Assembly (NCBI GenBank): GCA_964351745.1
Contig: CAYGPI010000009.1
Span: forward strand, 1-41,073
Direction: 5' to 3'
Origin: CAYNJF01 sp964351745
GTDB taxonomy: Bacteria; Pseudomonadota; Gammaproteobacteria; Berkiellales; Berkiellaceae
DNA: 41,073 nt
Shown here piece after piece: positions 9,523-17,317 of the stretch. The notes under the pieces were generated by a model. The model was not told the origin of the DNA and searched no databases. It saw only the letters and a list, made by a program, of their open reading frames with translations. Each line of letters starts with the position of its first letter. The stretch's first letter is position 1. Both the position numbers and the translations under genes were made by a program.

Positions 9523-10047
9523 TTGATTAACGAAAGATTTTCTAATTTTTTTGTTAGGATATGGTGTTGGGATATTTGCAAGAACAAGTATGGGGCGTGC
9601 TCTTCATGGTCTCCAGAGGCTAGCATAGCAAAGGCGTTAGATGACGTCATAAAGGAGGTTGGTTTGTTGTTAAGTTCATATGCATTGAGAGCGAATAAAG
9701 ACCGTTTAGCTTCAAGTGTCAGTGATTTTTTAAAAAGTAAAGAATGCCGAGACTTTGAAATGGAAGGTAACATGATTTGGCTGTTACAACTGGCTAGGAA
9801 TAGAGCTTTGAAGCAAGTCTTAGCTGAAAATAGTCGGGCGATCCAGGTCATGCGAACCAAAGATAATCTTTGCGACTTGACGCGCGAAGCGCTTGACTAT
9901 ATTCACTTGGAAGATCTTTTCAATAGCTCAAGTGGGGTAGCTGCACCAAGCGGGTTTAAAGAAGACTTACTGGTCCAGATAGATATTTTTGAGCAAAATA
10001 AGCAAGAAAAAAGGCATAAAAGAACACGAAGAGTAAAGAAGAGTTGA
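9523..10047 (+). CDS. hypothetical protein, 5' end uncertain
   Basis: I do not recognise this protein. The part from about codon 30 reads as a soluble, largely helical protein, ending in a very basic tail (KQEKRHKRTRRVKKS). The first 30 codons are rich in Trp and Cys and look less like coding sequence. The longest reading uses TTG at 9523. A strong Shine-Dalgarno (AGGAGG at 9653-9658) sits 5 bases before an in-frame TTG at 9664, which would give a 127-residue protein. A hairpin with a T-rich tail follows the stop directly, supporting a real gene end on this strand. The 5' part abuts the pseudogene remnant, so the gene may itself be truncated. A 143-codon frame on the opposite strand (9429-9860) is less convincing. 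Confidence 0.5.
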   Translation: MINERFSNFFVRIWCWDICKNKYGACSSWSPEASIAKALDDVIKEVGLLLSSYALRANKDRLASSVSDFLKSKECRDFEMEGNMIWLLQLARNRALKQVLAENSRAIQVMRTKDNLCDLTREALDYIHLEDLFNSSSGVAAPSGFKEDLLVQIDIFEQNKQEKRHKRTRRVKKS

Positions 10048-10080
10048 CGTAAAGGGAGTTTTTACGGATAGTTTTATTTT
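10048..10080 (+). terminator. probable rho-independent terminator
   Basis: The stem CGTAAA / TTTACG (10048-10053 with 10061-10066) encloses a 7-base loop and is followed by GATAGTTTTATTTT. It begins at the base after the stop codon of the upstream hypothetical gene. Confidence 0.5.
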
Positions 10081-10138
10081 GCATTTTTGCTTACCGTAGC
10101 ATCCATGGTAAAAATATGAACATTTAAGAGGATCTAAC

Positions 10139-10723
10139 ATGTTGTTGAGCGATTTTGAGAAAGACACCTTAAGTCAATTTCTTAGTAAACACCCAGAGGT
10201 CATCGTTGCTGGAATACTAATTCCTTCTTTATCAAGTAAAATATACTGGGAGATTGAGACGGATGCCGTCGAGGGTTGTTATTTTGTACCGACCTCAAAA
10301 TATCATCCAGATCTATATCGCCCAGGTCAAGCGAAGCAGCTTGAGCAAAACTGCCATCATTTCCCGTTAACAGGGTTTTCTATGAGCTGCGATCAGAAGA
10401 ATCCATACAAAGCTCTTGCAGTCACTCAAGATCAGTTAGCGATCATTTTGGCGCGCTCGCATAGCGTTTTAGAAACACATTATCTTGAGCTTGAAAAAAG
10501 AGAAGAGCGAGAGGCCTTTATTCAGGCTTATTATAAGGAAGATCCAAAGACTAGGATAAACCTTTTATCTCAAAGTCAATCCAAATATGATTTGGTTCGG
10601 TTGATTGAAAGTTTAGGGCGATATCAAGCGGCTTCAGCATTTCGTGCTTTAATTCCTGAAATTGAACAAGCCATAGACATGCAGCCAAAATCTATCTATG
10701 AGCTCTCCATGGGAAAAAGTTAA
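10139..10723 (+). CDS. hypothetical protein
   Basis: A 194-residue soluble protein of unknown function with no signal peptide or membrane helix. The ATG is preceded by AAGAGG at a spacing of about 8 bases. The C-terminal half is helical and charged (HYLELEKREEREAFIQAYY, then RLIESLGRYQAASAFRALIP). I see no family motif. It lies in the accessory stretch between the PRTase pseudogene and the M48 protease, so it could be lineage-specific or an effector, but nothing in the sequence proves that. Confidence 0.7.
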   Translation: MLLSDFEKDTLSQFLSKHPEVIVAGILIPSLSSKIYWEIETDAVEGCYFVPTSKYHPDLYRPGQAKQLEQNCHHFPLTGFSMSCDQKNPYKALAVTQDQLAIILARSHSVLETHYLELEKREEREAFIQAYYKEDPKTRINLLSQSQSKYDLVRLIESLGRYQAASAFRALIPEIEQAIDMQPKSIYELSMGKS

Positions 10724-10860
10724 GCTAAGTCATTTGTAGGTCAGATTGACTGATTAAAGGTGGCATAAAAAACCGAGAATCTATATCTTGTATTTTAATG
10801 GTTCCATGTATACCATATATAGGTCTTTGCTTTTAAGTCTGTTTAAGGAGTGGCTTGTAC

Positions 10861-11277
10861 GTGTCTATCCGACTAAAAAAATTTTGGGGTTGTTGCTTAG
10901 CTGTTGGCAGTCTTAGCCGAGGTGTTGTTTTAAATGTGCTTGGCGTCGGTGGTTTATGGGCCGTTAAAACAGTTGCAGAAACTTATCGTGACGAAAATTT
11001 AACGCCGGCCTTTCAACCTATCTATTTTTGTGGGATAGGATTTCTTTCCATTTGGCAAATAGCTGACTGGACTTTATGGTCGCGCGCTGCTTATGACAAA
11101 CAGAGAAGGAAAATGGAAGAAGATGAGGAGCACGAGGTTGATTTTTCATTATTAGCCAGACAATATCCCCTTCATTATTTTTATTCATTGACCTGCTCTA
11201 GAGAGCTTTACCTTGAGCGACATGAAAATTTAGCCTTTCAGGGATCTGAACCGTCTCTAAGGCTTGAAATCATTTAG
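10861..11277 (+). CDS. hypothetical small membrane protein
   Basis: Unrecognised protein of 138 residues. It has two hydrophobic stretches in the first half (around AVGSLSRGVVLNVLGVGGLW and FCGIGFLSIWQIADWTLW), which suggest a membrane hairpin. A charged cytosolic-looking tail follows (KQRRKMEEDEEHEVD). The frame is also open from TTG at 10855. The AAGGAG at 10845-10850 is 4 bases from that TTG and 10 bases from the GTG at 10861, so I prefer the GTG with low certainty. The gene converges with the M48 protease gene, 11 bases away. Confidence 0.62.
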   Translation: MSIRLKKFWGCCLAVGSLSRGVVLNVLGVGGLWAVKTVAETYRDENLTPAFQPIYFCGIGFLSIWQIADWTLWSRAAYDKQRRKMEEDEEHEVDFSLLARQYPLHYFYSLTCSRELYLERHENLAFQGSEPSLRLEII

Positions 11278-11288
11278 TTTAAAAGCCG

Positions 11289-12224
11289 TTAACGCAGTTG
11301 AGTGATTTGCTTATGGTAAGCTTTAATGGTTTCTTGCCGCTCCAGGCAGGATGGATGTGTGTAAATGGCACGTCCTAGTAAAGCTGGTACCCCCTCGTTT
11401 TTAGCATAACCTGCTCTTAGCCAGTGTTTGTATTGTTGAAGGTAACTTGGGTACTCTTCAAGTGTCTGCGCCTTGCCAAATAAATCATACTTCTTTAAGT
11501 AACAGGCTTGAATAGCAGACTTTGTGATATCAACAGATATTAAATCAGCTCTAGTTTCTTCTTGGCGTTGGCTTTCATGTAGCAACAGATAGCTTGAAGC
11601 CATTAAACAAATGATTTTTAAATTAATGTCTCCTCTCAAAAAGAATAGAGCAAGCAACGATATTTGATTGGCAACGTAAATAGCCGTATGAAGAGTATTG
11701 ATGTATGGGTTTTGAGTTAAATGACCCATTTCATGAGCGACAATGCCTTGTATTGCTTTGCCTCGTATTTTAAGGAGCCCTTTTGTGAATTCTATATGAT
11801 TTCTCTGAGCAGATGCCCGACCATTGTAATATGGGCTGTGATAGAAAGTCACAAGCGGTGGGGCAAGGTCTAATTTTTTTGAATACAATGCTACCAATCG
11901 TCGGATATGAATTTGATTTGAGAGCTCTAAAATTTTTTCTCGGCTACGTGGCCTTTGATGCTTGAGGTTTTTAAGTTGAGTCAGCTCTGTTGAAAGAGCA
12001 TGATCCGTTGATATATTTTTTTCTGGGTTGTGAAGGTAGTGGTATAAAGCAAAACTCGAGCTGGTTATGCTTAATAACCATGTCATGGAGAAGCCATACT
12101 GTGGCTGTGCGATAAGATTGATTGAGATTAGACCTTGTAGGCTAATCAGAATTGGCAACATGAATGTCGGTGTTCTAATTTTCTTATAGAAGCTTTGAAG
12201 TTGTTGGTGGGCATATCCAATCAT
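11289..12224 (-). CDS. M48-family membrane metalloprotease
   Basis: Zinc metalloprotease of the HtpX/Ste24-like M48 family, probably anchored in the inner membrane. The HExxH motif is at residues 164-168 (HEMGH), with a downstream EETRAD segment supplying the third zinc ligand (E223). Two hydrophobic helices precede the catalytic region (about 21-39 and 47-65) and two lie between the zinc motifs (about 180-215). At 311 residues it is close to HtpX length, but the N terminus is not the usual HtpX one. It lies 126 bases downstream of the double-glycine peptide gene on the same strand, so co-transcription is possible. A role in processing that peptide is speculation. Confidence 0.85.
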   Translation of the reverse strand: MIGYAHQQLQSFYKKIRTPTFMLPILISLQGLISINLIAQPQYGFSMTWLLSITSSSFALYHYLHNPEKNISTDHALSTELTQLKNLKHQRPRSREKILELSNQIHIRRLVALYSKKLDLAPPLVTFYHSPYYNGRASAQRNHIEFTKGLLKIRGKAIQGIVAHEMGHLTQNPYINTLHTAIYVANQISLLALFFLRGDINLKIICLMASSYLLLHESQRQEETRADLISVDITKSAIQACYLKKYDLFGKAQTLEEYPSYLQQYKHWLRAGYAKNEGVPALLGRAIYTHPSCLERQETIKAYHKQITQLR

Positions 12225-12350
12225 ATTGGTACCGCATGCAGGCTTAGCTTTGATAATACCAGTTTATTAGCCATGATTGAAAGAAGCATTATTTCATTCC
12301 TGTTAATGGCATGATGCATTGATGGGAGCATCCATGCTCTCATGTCGTAA

Positions 12351-12617
12351 CTACATCACAATTGGGGAAAGTGTTGGGTTGTTGTTAGAGGTTTCTTGCT
12401 CAACATTATAGATAATATGGCCAATGCTGCCGCCTAGCATTCCACCCGCTATCGTCAATGGGAGAGGTATTAGGCCTAACCATGCAACCTGAACATTTGA
12501 GAGAGACTTAGCTGCGATTGCAGCGCCAACTGCTGAGCCAGATAAAATCATAGCAAACTCGCTGAATCCGACAGCGCCACTCACTGACTGAAGTTCTAAT
12601 GTGTTAAGTGTTTTCAT
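12351..12617 (-). CDS. microcin-V-like double-glycine leader peptide (putative bacteriocin precursor)
   Basis: An 88-residue peptide with a leader of the double-glycine class: MKTLNTLELQSVSGA, where E8, L9, V12, S13 and G14 match the ELxxVSG(G/A) consensus cut by C39 peptidase transporters. The mature part would start after GA. It is hydrophobic and glycine-rich, with GxxxG-type spacing (GSAVGAA, GGMLGGSIG), and ends in a polar tail (NNNPTLSPIVM). From memory, microcin V begins MRTLTLNELDSVSGG and also has an NPxxSP segment, so the resemblance extends beyond the leader. AGGT lies 6 bases before the ATG. No immunity protein or C39 transporter is visible in the window, so it is an orphan or uses a distant exporter. 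Confidence 0.75.
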   Translation of the reverse strand: MKTLNTLELQSVSGAVGFSEFAMILSGSAVGAAIAAKSLSNVQVAWLGLIPLPLTIAGGMLGGSIGHIIYNVEQETSNNNPTLSPIVM

Positions 12618-12919
12618 TTTCTACCTGTTTATCTTGATTGTAAGAGCAGGCATCATAATGGGGTTTATGGCGCTGTAGCAAAAATAGCTGATAAACGGTA
12701 TCTTTGCACCGATATATTGACAGTTGACAAACTTAATATTCGTTTTTATATCCATATTTTACTAGAACTTATTCTGCAGTCATAACAATTGGCGAGCCCA
12801 AAGGATTTATTGTGTGCGAGCGGGCTAGAGTTATGGTAAGTTGTTCCGCTAAGTTCATGTCTGCTTCTCTTTGAGCAACATGAGATCTTCCTTAATGAAT
12901 TGGAATGTTTGGAATACAC

Positions 12920-14710
12920 ATGATAACTGGTGGTCAAAACCCTAGCTCTCAAACGGTACTGAAAGAGCAAATTAAACAGATCGAAAGGGAACTATACACA
13001 GCCCAAAGGTCATCTTTGAAAGCGTTAAAAGAAAAGATATACCAGCTTAAGCAGACGCCTATGGATGAGGTTGGGGCTTTAGAGCTTTCTCATCTAGAAA
13101 CGCTTATGAGCACGCAAGAGACATCTCTCTTTACTTTATATCAATTTTTACTTCCAGAGGCATCACCTAGAGCCAGATTGGTTGATTTTGAAGCATCAGA
13201 TTTAGAATGGGCAGAAGCTGAAGAGTTTTTTCAAGCATATCCTGATGCTGTTAAATATGAGAAATTGCATAAAGGATTACATTCATTTATTAAATTTGAA
13301 GATAAAATTTGTGTAATTCAGTCTAGGCATGATTTTGATGTGCGCGCTTCCTTTAAGCAAATAGGTGAAAAAGGCGTTGGGGTAGATTGTATTGGTGAGG
13401 GAGCTACGGCAAAGGTTAAGCGAGTTAAAGATAAGCAAGGGCAATTATTCGCTTTGAAAATTATAGGATTTGAAAATTCAATAGAAGAGCGGCATTATTA
13501 TAAAAACGAAAAAGAAGTTGAAGTCCGCTTAGGTGGAGTCCAAGCAGAATCTTTCAGGCCTTATGGTAAAAAGCCTTACAAAATAGGGTCGAAAATAAGG
13601 GATGTTCAACCATCAGTGCCAACAAAATACAAGCGTTACCAACTTCAACACTTATGGCAGGGTCAAGAGCTATACGACATTCTTAATGATGAGATGCTTA
13701 AAGAAAATAAAACTGTTAATTTTAAACAGCAATTTTCAGAATATTTACTATTAGCTTTAAGAGAGATTGCAAGGATGCACCATCGAGGTGTGCTACATCG
13801 AGATATTAAACCTGAAAACCTTCTTGTCTCAATGGAAGAAAGAGGCCCTCAAGTAAGAGCTATTGATAAAGCCATGTCAATATGCTTGCCAGTTGGCAAA
13901 AATGAGAGTGAGCGTTGTCTTTTAGGGTGTGGCTCTGCCGATTATGTGGATTTTCAACATGTGCAAGTCATAGAAAAAACATCCACTCAAGAGACTTTGC
14001 ATTTTGTGTATAACCGAGCTTCTGATCTCTATGCTTTTGGGAAAATGGTGAGCCTTGTTGCTGAGTACCAAATATTTCCAATGGATACTTTTTTCATAAA
14101 CTTTGAGCAAGCAGCGTGCTCTCCAAATTTAAAAAAGAGAAAATCTAACTTAGAGTTGCAAGGTATACTAAGCGATTCTTTAAAGTCTGCCACAAATTTG
14201 CGACCTAGCGCCAAGCAATTGCTCGAAGACATTCAGCAGGAAAGTCAGGCTCGAGTGCTTATTCAACACTGGCATACGTATTGCCAAGATTCAAAACTAG
14301 GTGACATATATTTAGGGATTGAGCAATTTGAAGTCGTTTCATTTAACTTAAGTCAGAGACAAGCTGAGTCTATACAACAATGGATCCAGAGTTACTTAAA
14401 AGAAGCAGAAGAAGTAGGTAGGCTCTTTTTTGAAATGGATTCAAAGAGTGGGCGATATGGGATTAAATTGAATCAAGCTTTGATAGAAAATATGTATCGA
14501 GCATTGATGTTAAAAGGAACTAAGAAAAGAAAAGCAGAGGTCGATACTTCCTCGACGGAGGAAGAAGCATTATCCAGCGCTGCAGGTTACCTGCCTCTTC
14601 AAGAGACACACTTTAGAAAATATAGGCGAGCCAGCTCTGCACCATTGCCTGCAGAGACAGTGGTTGCTCACCACTCTAAAGCGATAGTTCCTTTTATGCC
14701 AAGCAGATAG
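12920..14710 (+). CDS. eukaryotic-like Ser/Thr protein kinase, candidate secreted effector
   Basis: A 596-residue protein with an N-terminal coiled-coil-like region and a central protein kinase domain. Visible kinase elements are the glycine loop GEGATAKV (from residue 159), the ATP lysine K180 (ALKII), the catalytic loop HRDIKPEN (293-300) and a SDLYAFG helix-F motif. The DFG position reads DKA (D316), so the metal-binding Asp is kept but Phe and Gly are lost. The C-terminal region has a basic KKRK at 535-538 followed by a Ser/Glu-rich tail, resembling a nuclear localisation signal. There is no signal peptide or membrane helix, unlike PknB-type kinases. The frame is open from ATG 12905, but 12920 has GGA 7 bases upstream. 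It converges on the U-box gene. Confidence 0.85.
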   Translation: MITGGQNPSSQTVLKEQIKQIERELYTAQRSSLKALKEKIYQLKQTPMDEVGALELSHLETLMSTQETSLFTLYQFLLPEASPRARLVDFEASDLEWAEAEEFFQAYPDAVKYEKLHKGLHSFIKFEDKICVIQSRHDFDVRASFKQIGEKGVGVDCIGEGATAKVKRVKDKQGQLFALKIIGFENSIEERHYYKNEKEVEVRLGGVQAESFRPYGKKPYKIGSKIRDVQPSVPTKYKRYQLQHLWQGQELYDILNDEMLKENKTVNFKQQFSEYLLLALREIARMHHRGVLHRDIKPENLLVSMEERGPQVRAIDKAMSICLPVGKNESERCLLGCGSADYVDFQHVQVIEKTSTQETLHFVYNRASDLYAFGKMVSLVAEYQIFPMDTFFINFEQAACSPNLKKRKSNLELQGILSDSLKSATNLRPSAKQLLEDIQQESQARVLIQHWHTYCQDSKLGDIYLGIEQFEVVSFNLSQRQAESIQQWIQSYLKEAEEVGRLFFEMDSKSGRYGIKLNQALIENMYRALMLKGTKKRKAEVDTSSTEEEALSSAAGYLPLQETHFRKYRRASSAPLPAETVVAHHSKAIVPFMPSR

Positions 14711-14715
14711 TGGAA

Positions 14716-14740
14716 GGCTCCTTTAGGAGCCAAGCTTTTT
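14716..14740 (+). terminator. rho-independent terminator after the kinase gene
   Basis: A perfect GGCTCC-TTTA-GGAGCC hairpin (14716-14731) is followed by AAGCTTTTT. It lies 6 bases after the kinase stop and just before the end of the convergent U-box gene. Confidence 0.75.
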
Positions 14741-14749
14741 GCTGATGAT

Positions 14750-15364
14750 TCAGCATGATTCTTTGGATTTCTTTCTTTTCTTTGCTTGAGCTGGCATCAA
14801 TAGTTCAGCTTCTTGTCGTTGATGCGAACTTGACCAGAGAAACCCAAAAAATCCGGAGCTTGGTTTTTCTGCTTTGTCACGGTGTGCTTTAAGCTCAGCC
14901 CTAAGATTGTTACGCTCTATTTTGAGCTCATTTGTTTCTTGCTGGAGCTCAGAGTGAGCTTTTTTTAAATTTATGTTCTCGCTCTTTAGAGCTTTAATCT
15001 CTGACTCAGCCTCAAGGCAAGCTTGTGTTTTATTCGCTAATGAAGTGCTTAGCTCTCCAAGGCGTTTTTCTAGCATGGCCGGTTTTGCAAGGGCTTCTTG
15101 CGCCTCAATAAAATGAATGAGTTCACTGCGAAAGAAGTGTGCATTGATGACGTCTTTTGTGAGAGGCTCTCTTGTCTTAGGACTTATTCGATCAACTTTG
15201 CGTCTGGCGATAAGCTCGAGTGCCGTATGACGATCATAAACATGACCATCGCTTAAGTAGACGGGATCATTGATGAGCTCTAAAGTGATGCAATCTTGGA
15301 ATTTTTCCGGAATATTATCAAAATTGAACTGTATAGCTTCTAGGCGTTGCGTGTAGGTCAGCAT
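14750..15364 (-). CDS. U-box domain protein with coiled coil, candidate E3 ubiquitin ligase effector
   Basis: A 204-residue protein. Residues ~18-90 match a U-box, the RING-like E2-binding fold without zinc: FQDCITLELINDPVYLSDGH, then VYDR, SPKTREPL and a helical FFRSELIHFIE end. Residues ~92-165 form a long charged coiled coil. The C terminus carries KKRKKSK (195-201), a nuclear-signal-like cluster. U-boxes are eukaryotic; in bacteria they occur mainly in translocated effectors such as Legionella LubX. The ATG overlaps the stop of a small upstream frame by 7 bases. The Shine-Dalgarno is weak, fitting translational coupling. Confidence 0.85.
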   Translation of the reverse strand: MLTYTQRLEAIQFNFDNIPEKFQDCITLELINDPVYLSDGHVYDRHTALELIARRKVDRISPKTREPLTKDVINAHFFRSELIHFIEAQEALAKPAMLEKRLGELSTSLANKTQACLEAESEIKALKSENINLKKAHSELQQETNELKIERNNLRAELKAHRDKAEKPSSGFFGFLWSSSHQRQEAELLMPAQAKKRKKSKESC

Positions 15365-15567
15365 CTTTTTTTAGTCTCATCGGGCATATGGATGGCGCAT
15401 ACTACCATAGGGCTGGTTAGCTTGCCAACTATTGCTTTTGAAAGGTCACCGAGCAACGCTGTCTTTGCTTGGTAAGTTATACTATATCGTTCAAGATTAG
15501 CTTCTCGCTGTCTAGAAACGGATGAGTTTGTCATGGATTCTTGGTTAGAATCATTGAGGGTCACCAA
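15358..15567 (-). CDS. small hypothetical protein upstream of the U-box gene
   Basis: An open frame of 69 codons whose TGA (15358-15360) overlaps the U-box ATG (15362-15364), the arrangement expected for coupled genes. The longest reading starts at TTG; the first ATG (MTNSSVSRQREANLERYS) is 11 codons in and has only a weak ribosome site. The product is soluble and polar and ends DETKKRC. I recognise no family. It could be a partner or leader cistron of the U-box gene, or the remnant of a longer N-terminal part. Confidence 0.4.
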   Translation of the reverse strand: MVTLNDSNQESMTNSSVSRQREANLERYSITYQAKTALLGDLSKAIVGKLTSPMVVCAIHMPDETKKRC

Positions 15568-15653
15568 GCAGTTACAGCATGTTATTAAGAAAATAGCTGA
15601 AAAAGTGAAGAGGCTTGTTATACTGTGACTTTAATATTTTCTTGGGATAAAAA

Positions 15654-16271
15654 ATGGATCTAGTCTTTTATCTTTTTAATATGGGGATTATTGTTGAAGC
15701 CATGAGTGGTGCTTTAGCTGCCGGCGAGAAAAATATGGATTTTTTTGGTGTCATTGTGATTGCTGCTGTGACAGGAGTGGGAGGGGGAACTGTACGAGAC
15801 GTCTTATTAGGGGAGTACCCTCTCATGTGGGTTCATCAGCCATTTTATCTCTTGTGTACAACAGTTGCTGCGATAGTCACGATTTTTACAGCCGGTTATA
15901 TTAAAAAAGTCCATAAGTTATTTTTGGTTTTAGATGCGATCGGTCTTGCTGCGTTTAGTATCTATGGCACAGAAAAAGGCATTGATTTAGGATTACATCC
16001 ATTTTTGGTCGTTGTGATTGCCATGGTGACAGGGATAGCTGGCGGCATGTTGCGAGATGTGCTTTGCAATAACGAGCCACTAGTTTTCAAAAAGGAACTT
16101 TATGCCGTTGTTGCTATTATTGCTTCGGTGCTTTATCAATGCATGCTTTATGCTGATATTCGAGTTTTCGGCATTGAGGTTCTTACTTTATTATTTGCAC
16201 TTAGCTTTAGGCTTGCTGCGATAAAGTGGCACATTAAATTGCCAAGCTTTGTGTATAAGCATGATTCTTAG
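15654..16271 (+). CDS. TRIC/UPF0126-family transporter (glycine transporter-like)
   Basis: A 205-residue membrane protein with about seven hydrophobic helices arranged as an internal repeat. The two family signatures are GGGTVRDVLLGE in the first half and GGMLRDVLCNNEP in the second. The UPF0126/TRIC family includes YadS/YicG-type proteins annotated as glycine transporters and the prokaryotic TRIC cation channels. The ATG has GGGA 6 bases upstream. It begins the plus-strand run of membrane-protein genes. Substrate cannot be read from sequence. Confidence 0.9.
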   Translation: MDLVFYLFNMGIIVEAMSGALAAGEKNMDFFGVIVIAAVTGVGGGTVRDVLLGEYPLMWVHQPFYLLCTTVAAIVTIFTAGYIKKVHKLFLVLDAIGLAAFSIYGTEKGIDLGLHPFLVVVIAMVTGIAGGMLRDVLCNNEPLVFKKELYAVVAIIASVLYQCMLYADIRVFGIEVLTLLFALSFRLAAIKWHIKLPSFVYKHDS

Positions 16272-16484
16272 TTGGACATTTAGAATTGAAAGTATCATTT
16301 TAATGCTTGCTTTATTTCATGACATTATGAAAGCTTAGTGAGCTAGTGTTTATAGTCGTGTTAGTTACTTACCTGTTATGTTTTAGTTTATAATGGTTAA
16401 ACGACTAATCTTAAGAATATAGAATACTAATTCATCTAGATAGGTAAACTTGGGTAAAAACAATCAATATCATGGAATAGGTAT

Positions 16485-17315
16485 ATGAAAACGGATTTGC
16501 TAGATTTAAGCACATGGACGACATATTTCTCAGAAGCTACTGCGCAATTAAAAGCAACTCTGGTCGGATATCTGCCCAATATCGTGGGTGCTATTTTAGT
16601 GTTCCTTGCGGGGCTGTTACTTGCGAAGTTGTTTAAATATATTGGTAGCAAAATTGGCCATTTTATCTTTAAAGTTTTATCTGCGCTGGAAAAAAAATAT
16701 AACTTACATGGTCGTCGAGCTCGTCCCAACTATTCAAAAATTATAGGTCACCTGCTTTACTGGGTTGTTTTAATCTATTTTATTTTCTTTGCTTTAAAAA
16801 TATTAAATATTCCAGGCATCACAGCTTGGATTATTCGCTTTACAAGTTTTATTCCTAATTTAATTGGTGCTTTAATTATTGTCTATATTGGTTTTGTTTT
16901 AGGCGCTGTCGCTCGTAATTTTATTTATACCGGTTTTGATCAGAGAATAGATCAAGACCCATATTTTCTAGCGCAGACATTACGCTTTGGCATCATTACT
17001 TTGTTTATTATCTGGGGTGTTGGGCAGGTTGGTGTTAACATCAATGTGTTAACAAATTTCATTAACATTATTGTGGCAGCGATATTTGGTGCAGCTGCTC
17101 TTGGGTTCGGCTTAGGTTCAAGAGGGCATGTTGCGAACATGATTGCTGCCTATAATTTTAAAAAATCCTTTCAAATTGGTGATGCTATCACCATGGATGA
17201 TATTAAAGGGATCATCGTTGATATTACGAGCTGTGCTATTGTGATTGATACTGCGCAAGGTATTATTTTAATGCCTGCTAAAAGAACCCTAGACTGTCAT
17301 TGCATAAAGGGGTGA
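16485..17315 (+). CDS. short MscS-like (TM-helix-repeat) membrane protein
   Basis: A 276-residue inner-membrane protein related to small-conductance mechanosensitive channels. About five hydrophobic helices are followed by the pore-like segment AAIFGAAALGFGLGSRGHVA and a short beta-domain fragment (FQIGDAITMDDIKGIIVDIT). The protein stops soon after, at PAKRTLDCHCIKG, so the usual C-terminal alpha/beta cage domain of MscS is missing. The next gene's ATG lies 2 bases after this stop, which argues that the short form is the functional length in an operon rather than a recent frameshift. Gating or conductance in this reduced form is unknown. Confidence 0.85.
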   Translation: MKTDLLDLSTWTTYFSEATAQLKATLVGYLPNIVGAILVFLAGLLLAKLFKYIGSKIGHFIFKVLSALEKKYNLHGRRARPNYSKIIGHLLYWVVLIYFIFFALKILNIPGITAWIIRFTSFIPNLIGALIIVYIGFVLGAVARNFIYTGFDQRIDQDPYFLAQTLRFGIITLFIIWGVGQVGVNINVLTNFINIIVAAIFGAAALGFGLGSRGHVANMIAAYNFKKSFQIGDAITMDDIKGIIVDITSCAIVIDTAQGIILMPAKRTLDCHCIKG

Positions 17316-17317
17316 TC

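Noticed and set aside
9429..9860. 143-codon open frame on the minus strand opposite the first orphan gene
   Set aside because: It has no ribosome site. The plus-strand reading has a more natural composition and is followed by a terminator hairpin. Its last ~35 codons may belong to the decayed HTH-PRTase gene instead.
12746..12970. 74-codon minus-strand frame overlapping the kinase start
   Set aside because: Ser/His/Arg-rich reading with no family features; it lies across the kinase 5' region and is probably a shadow.
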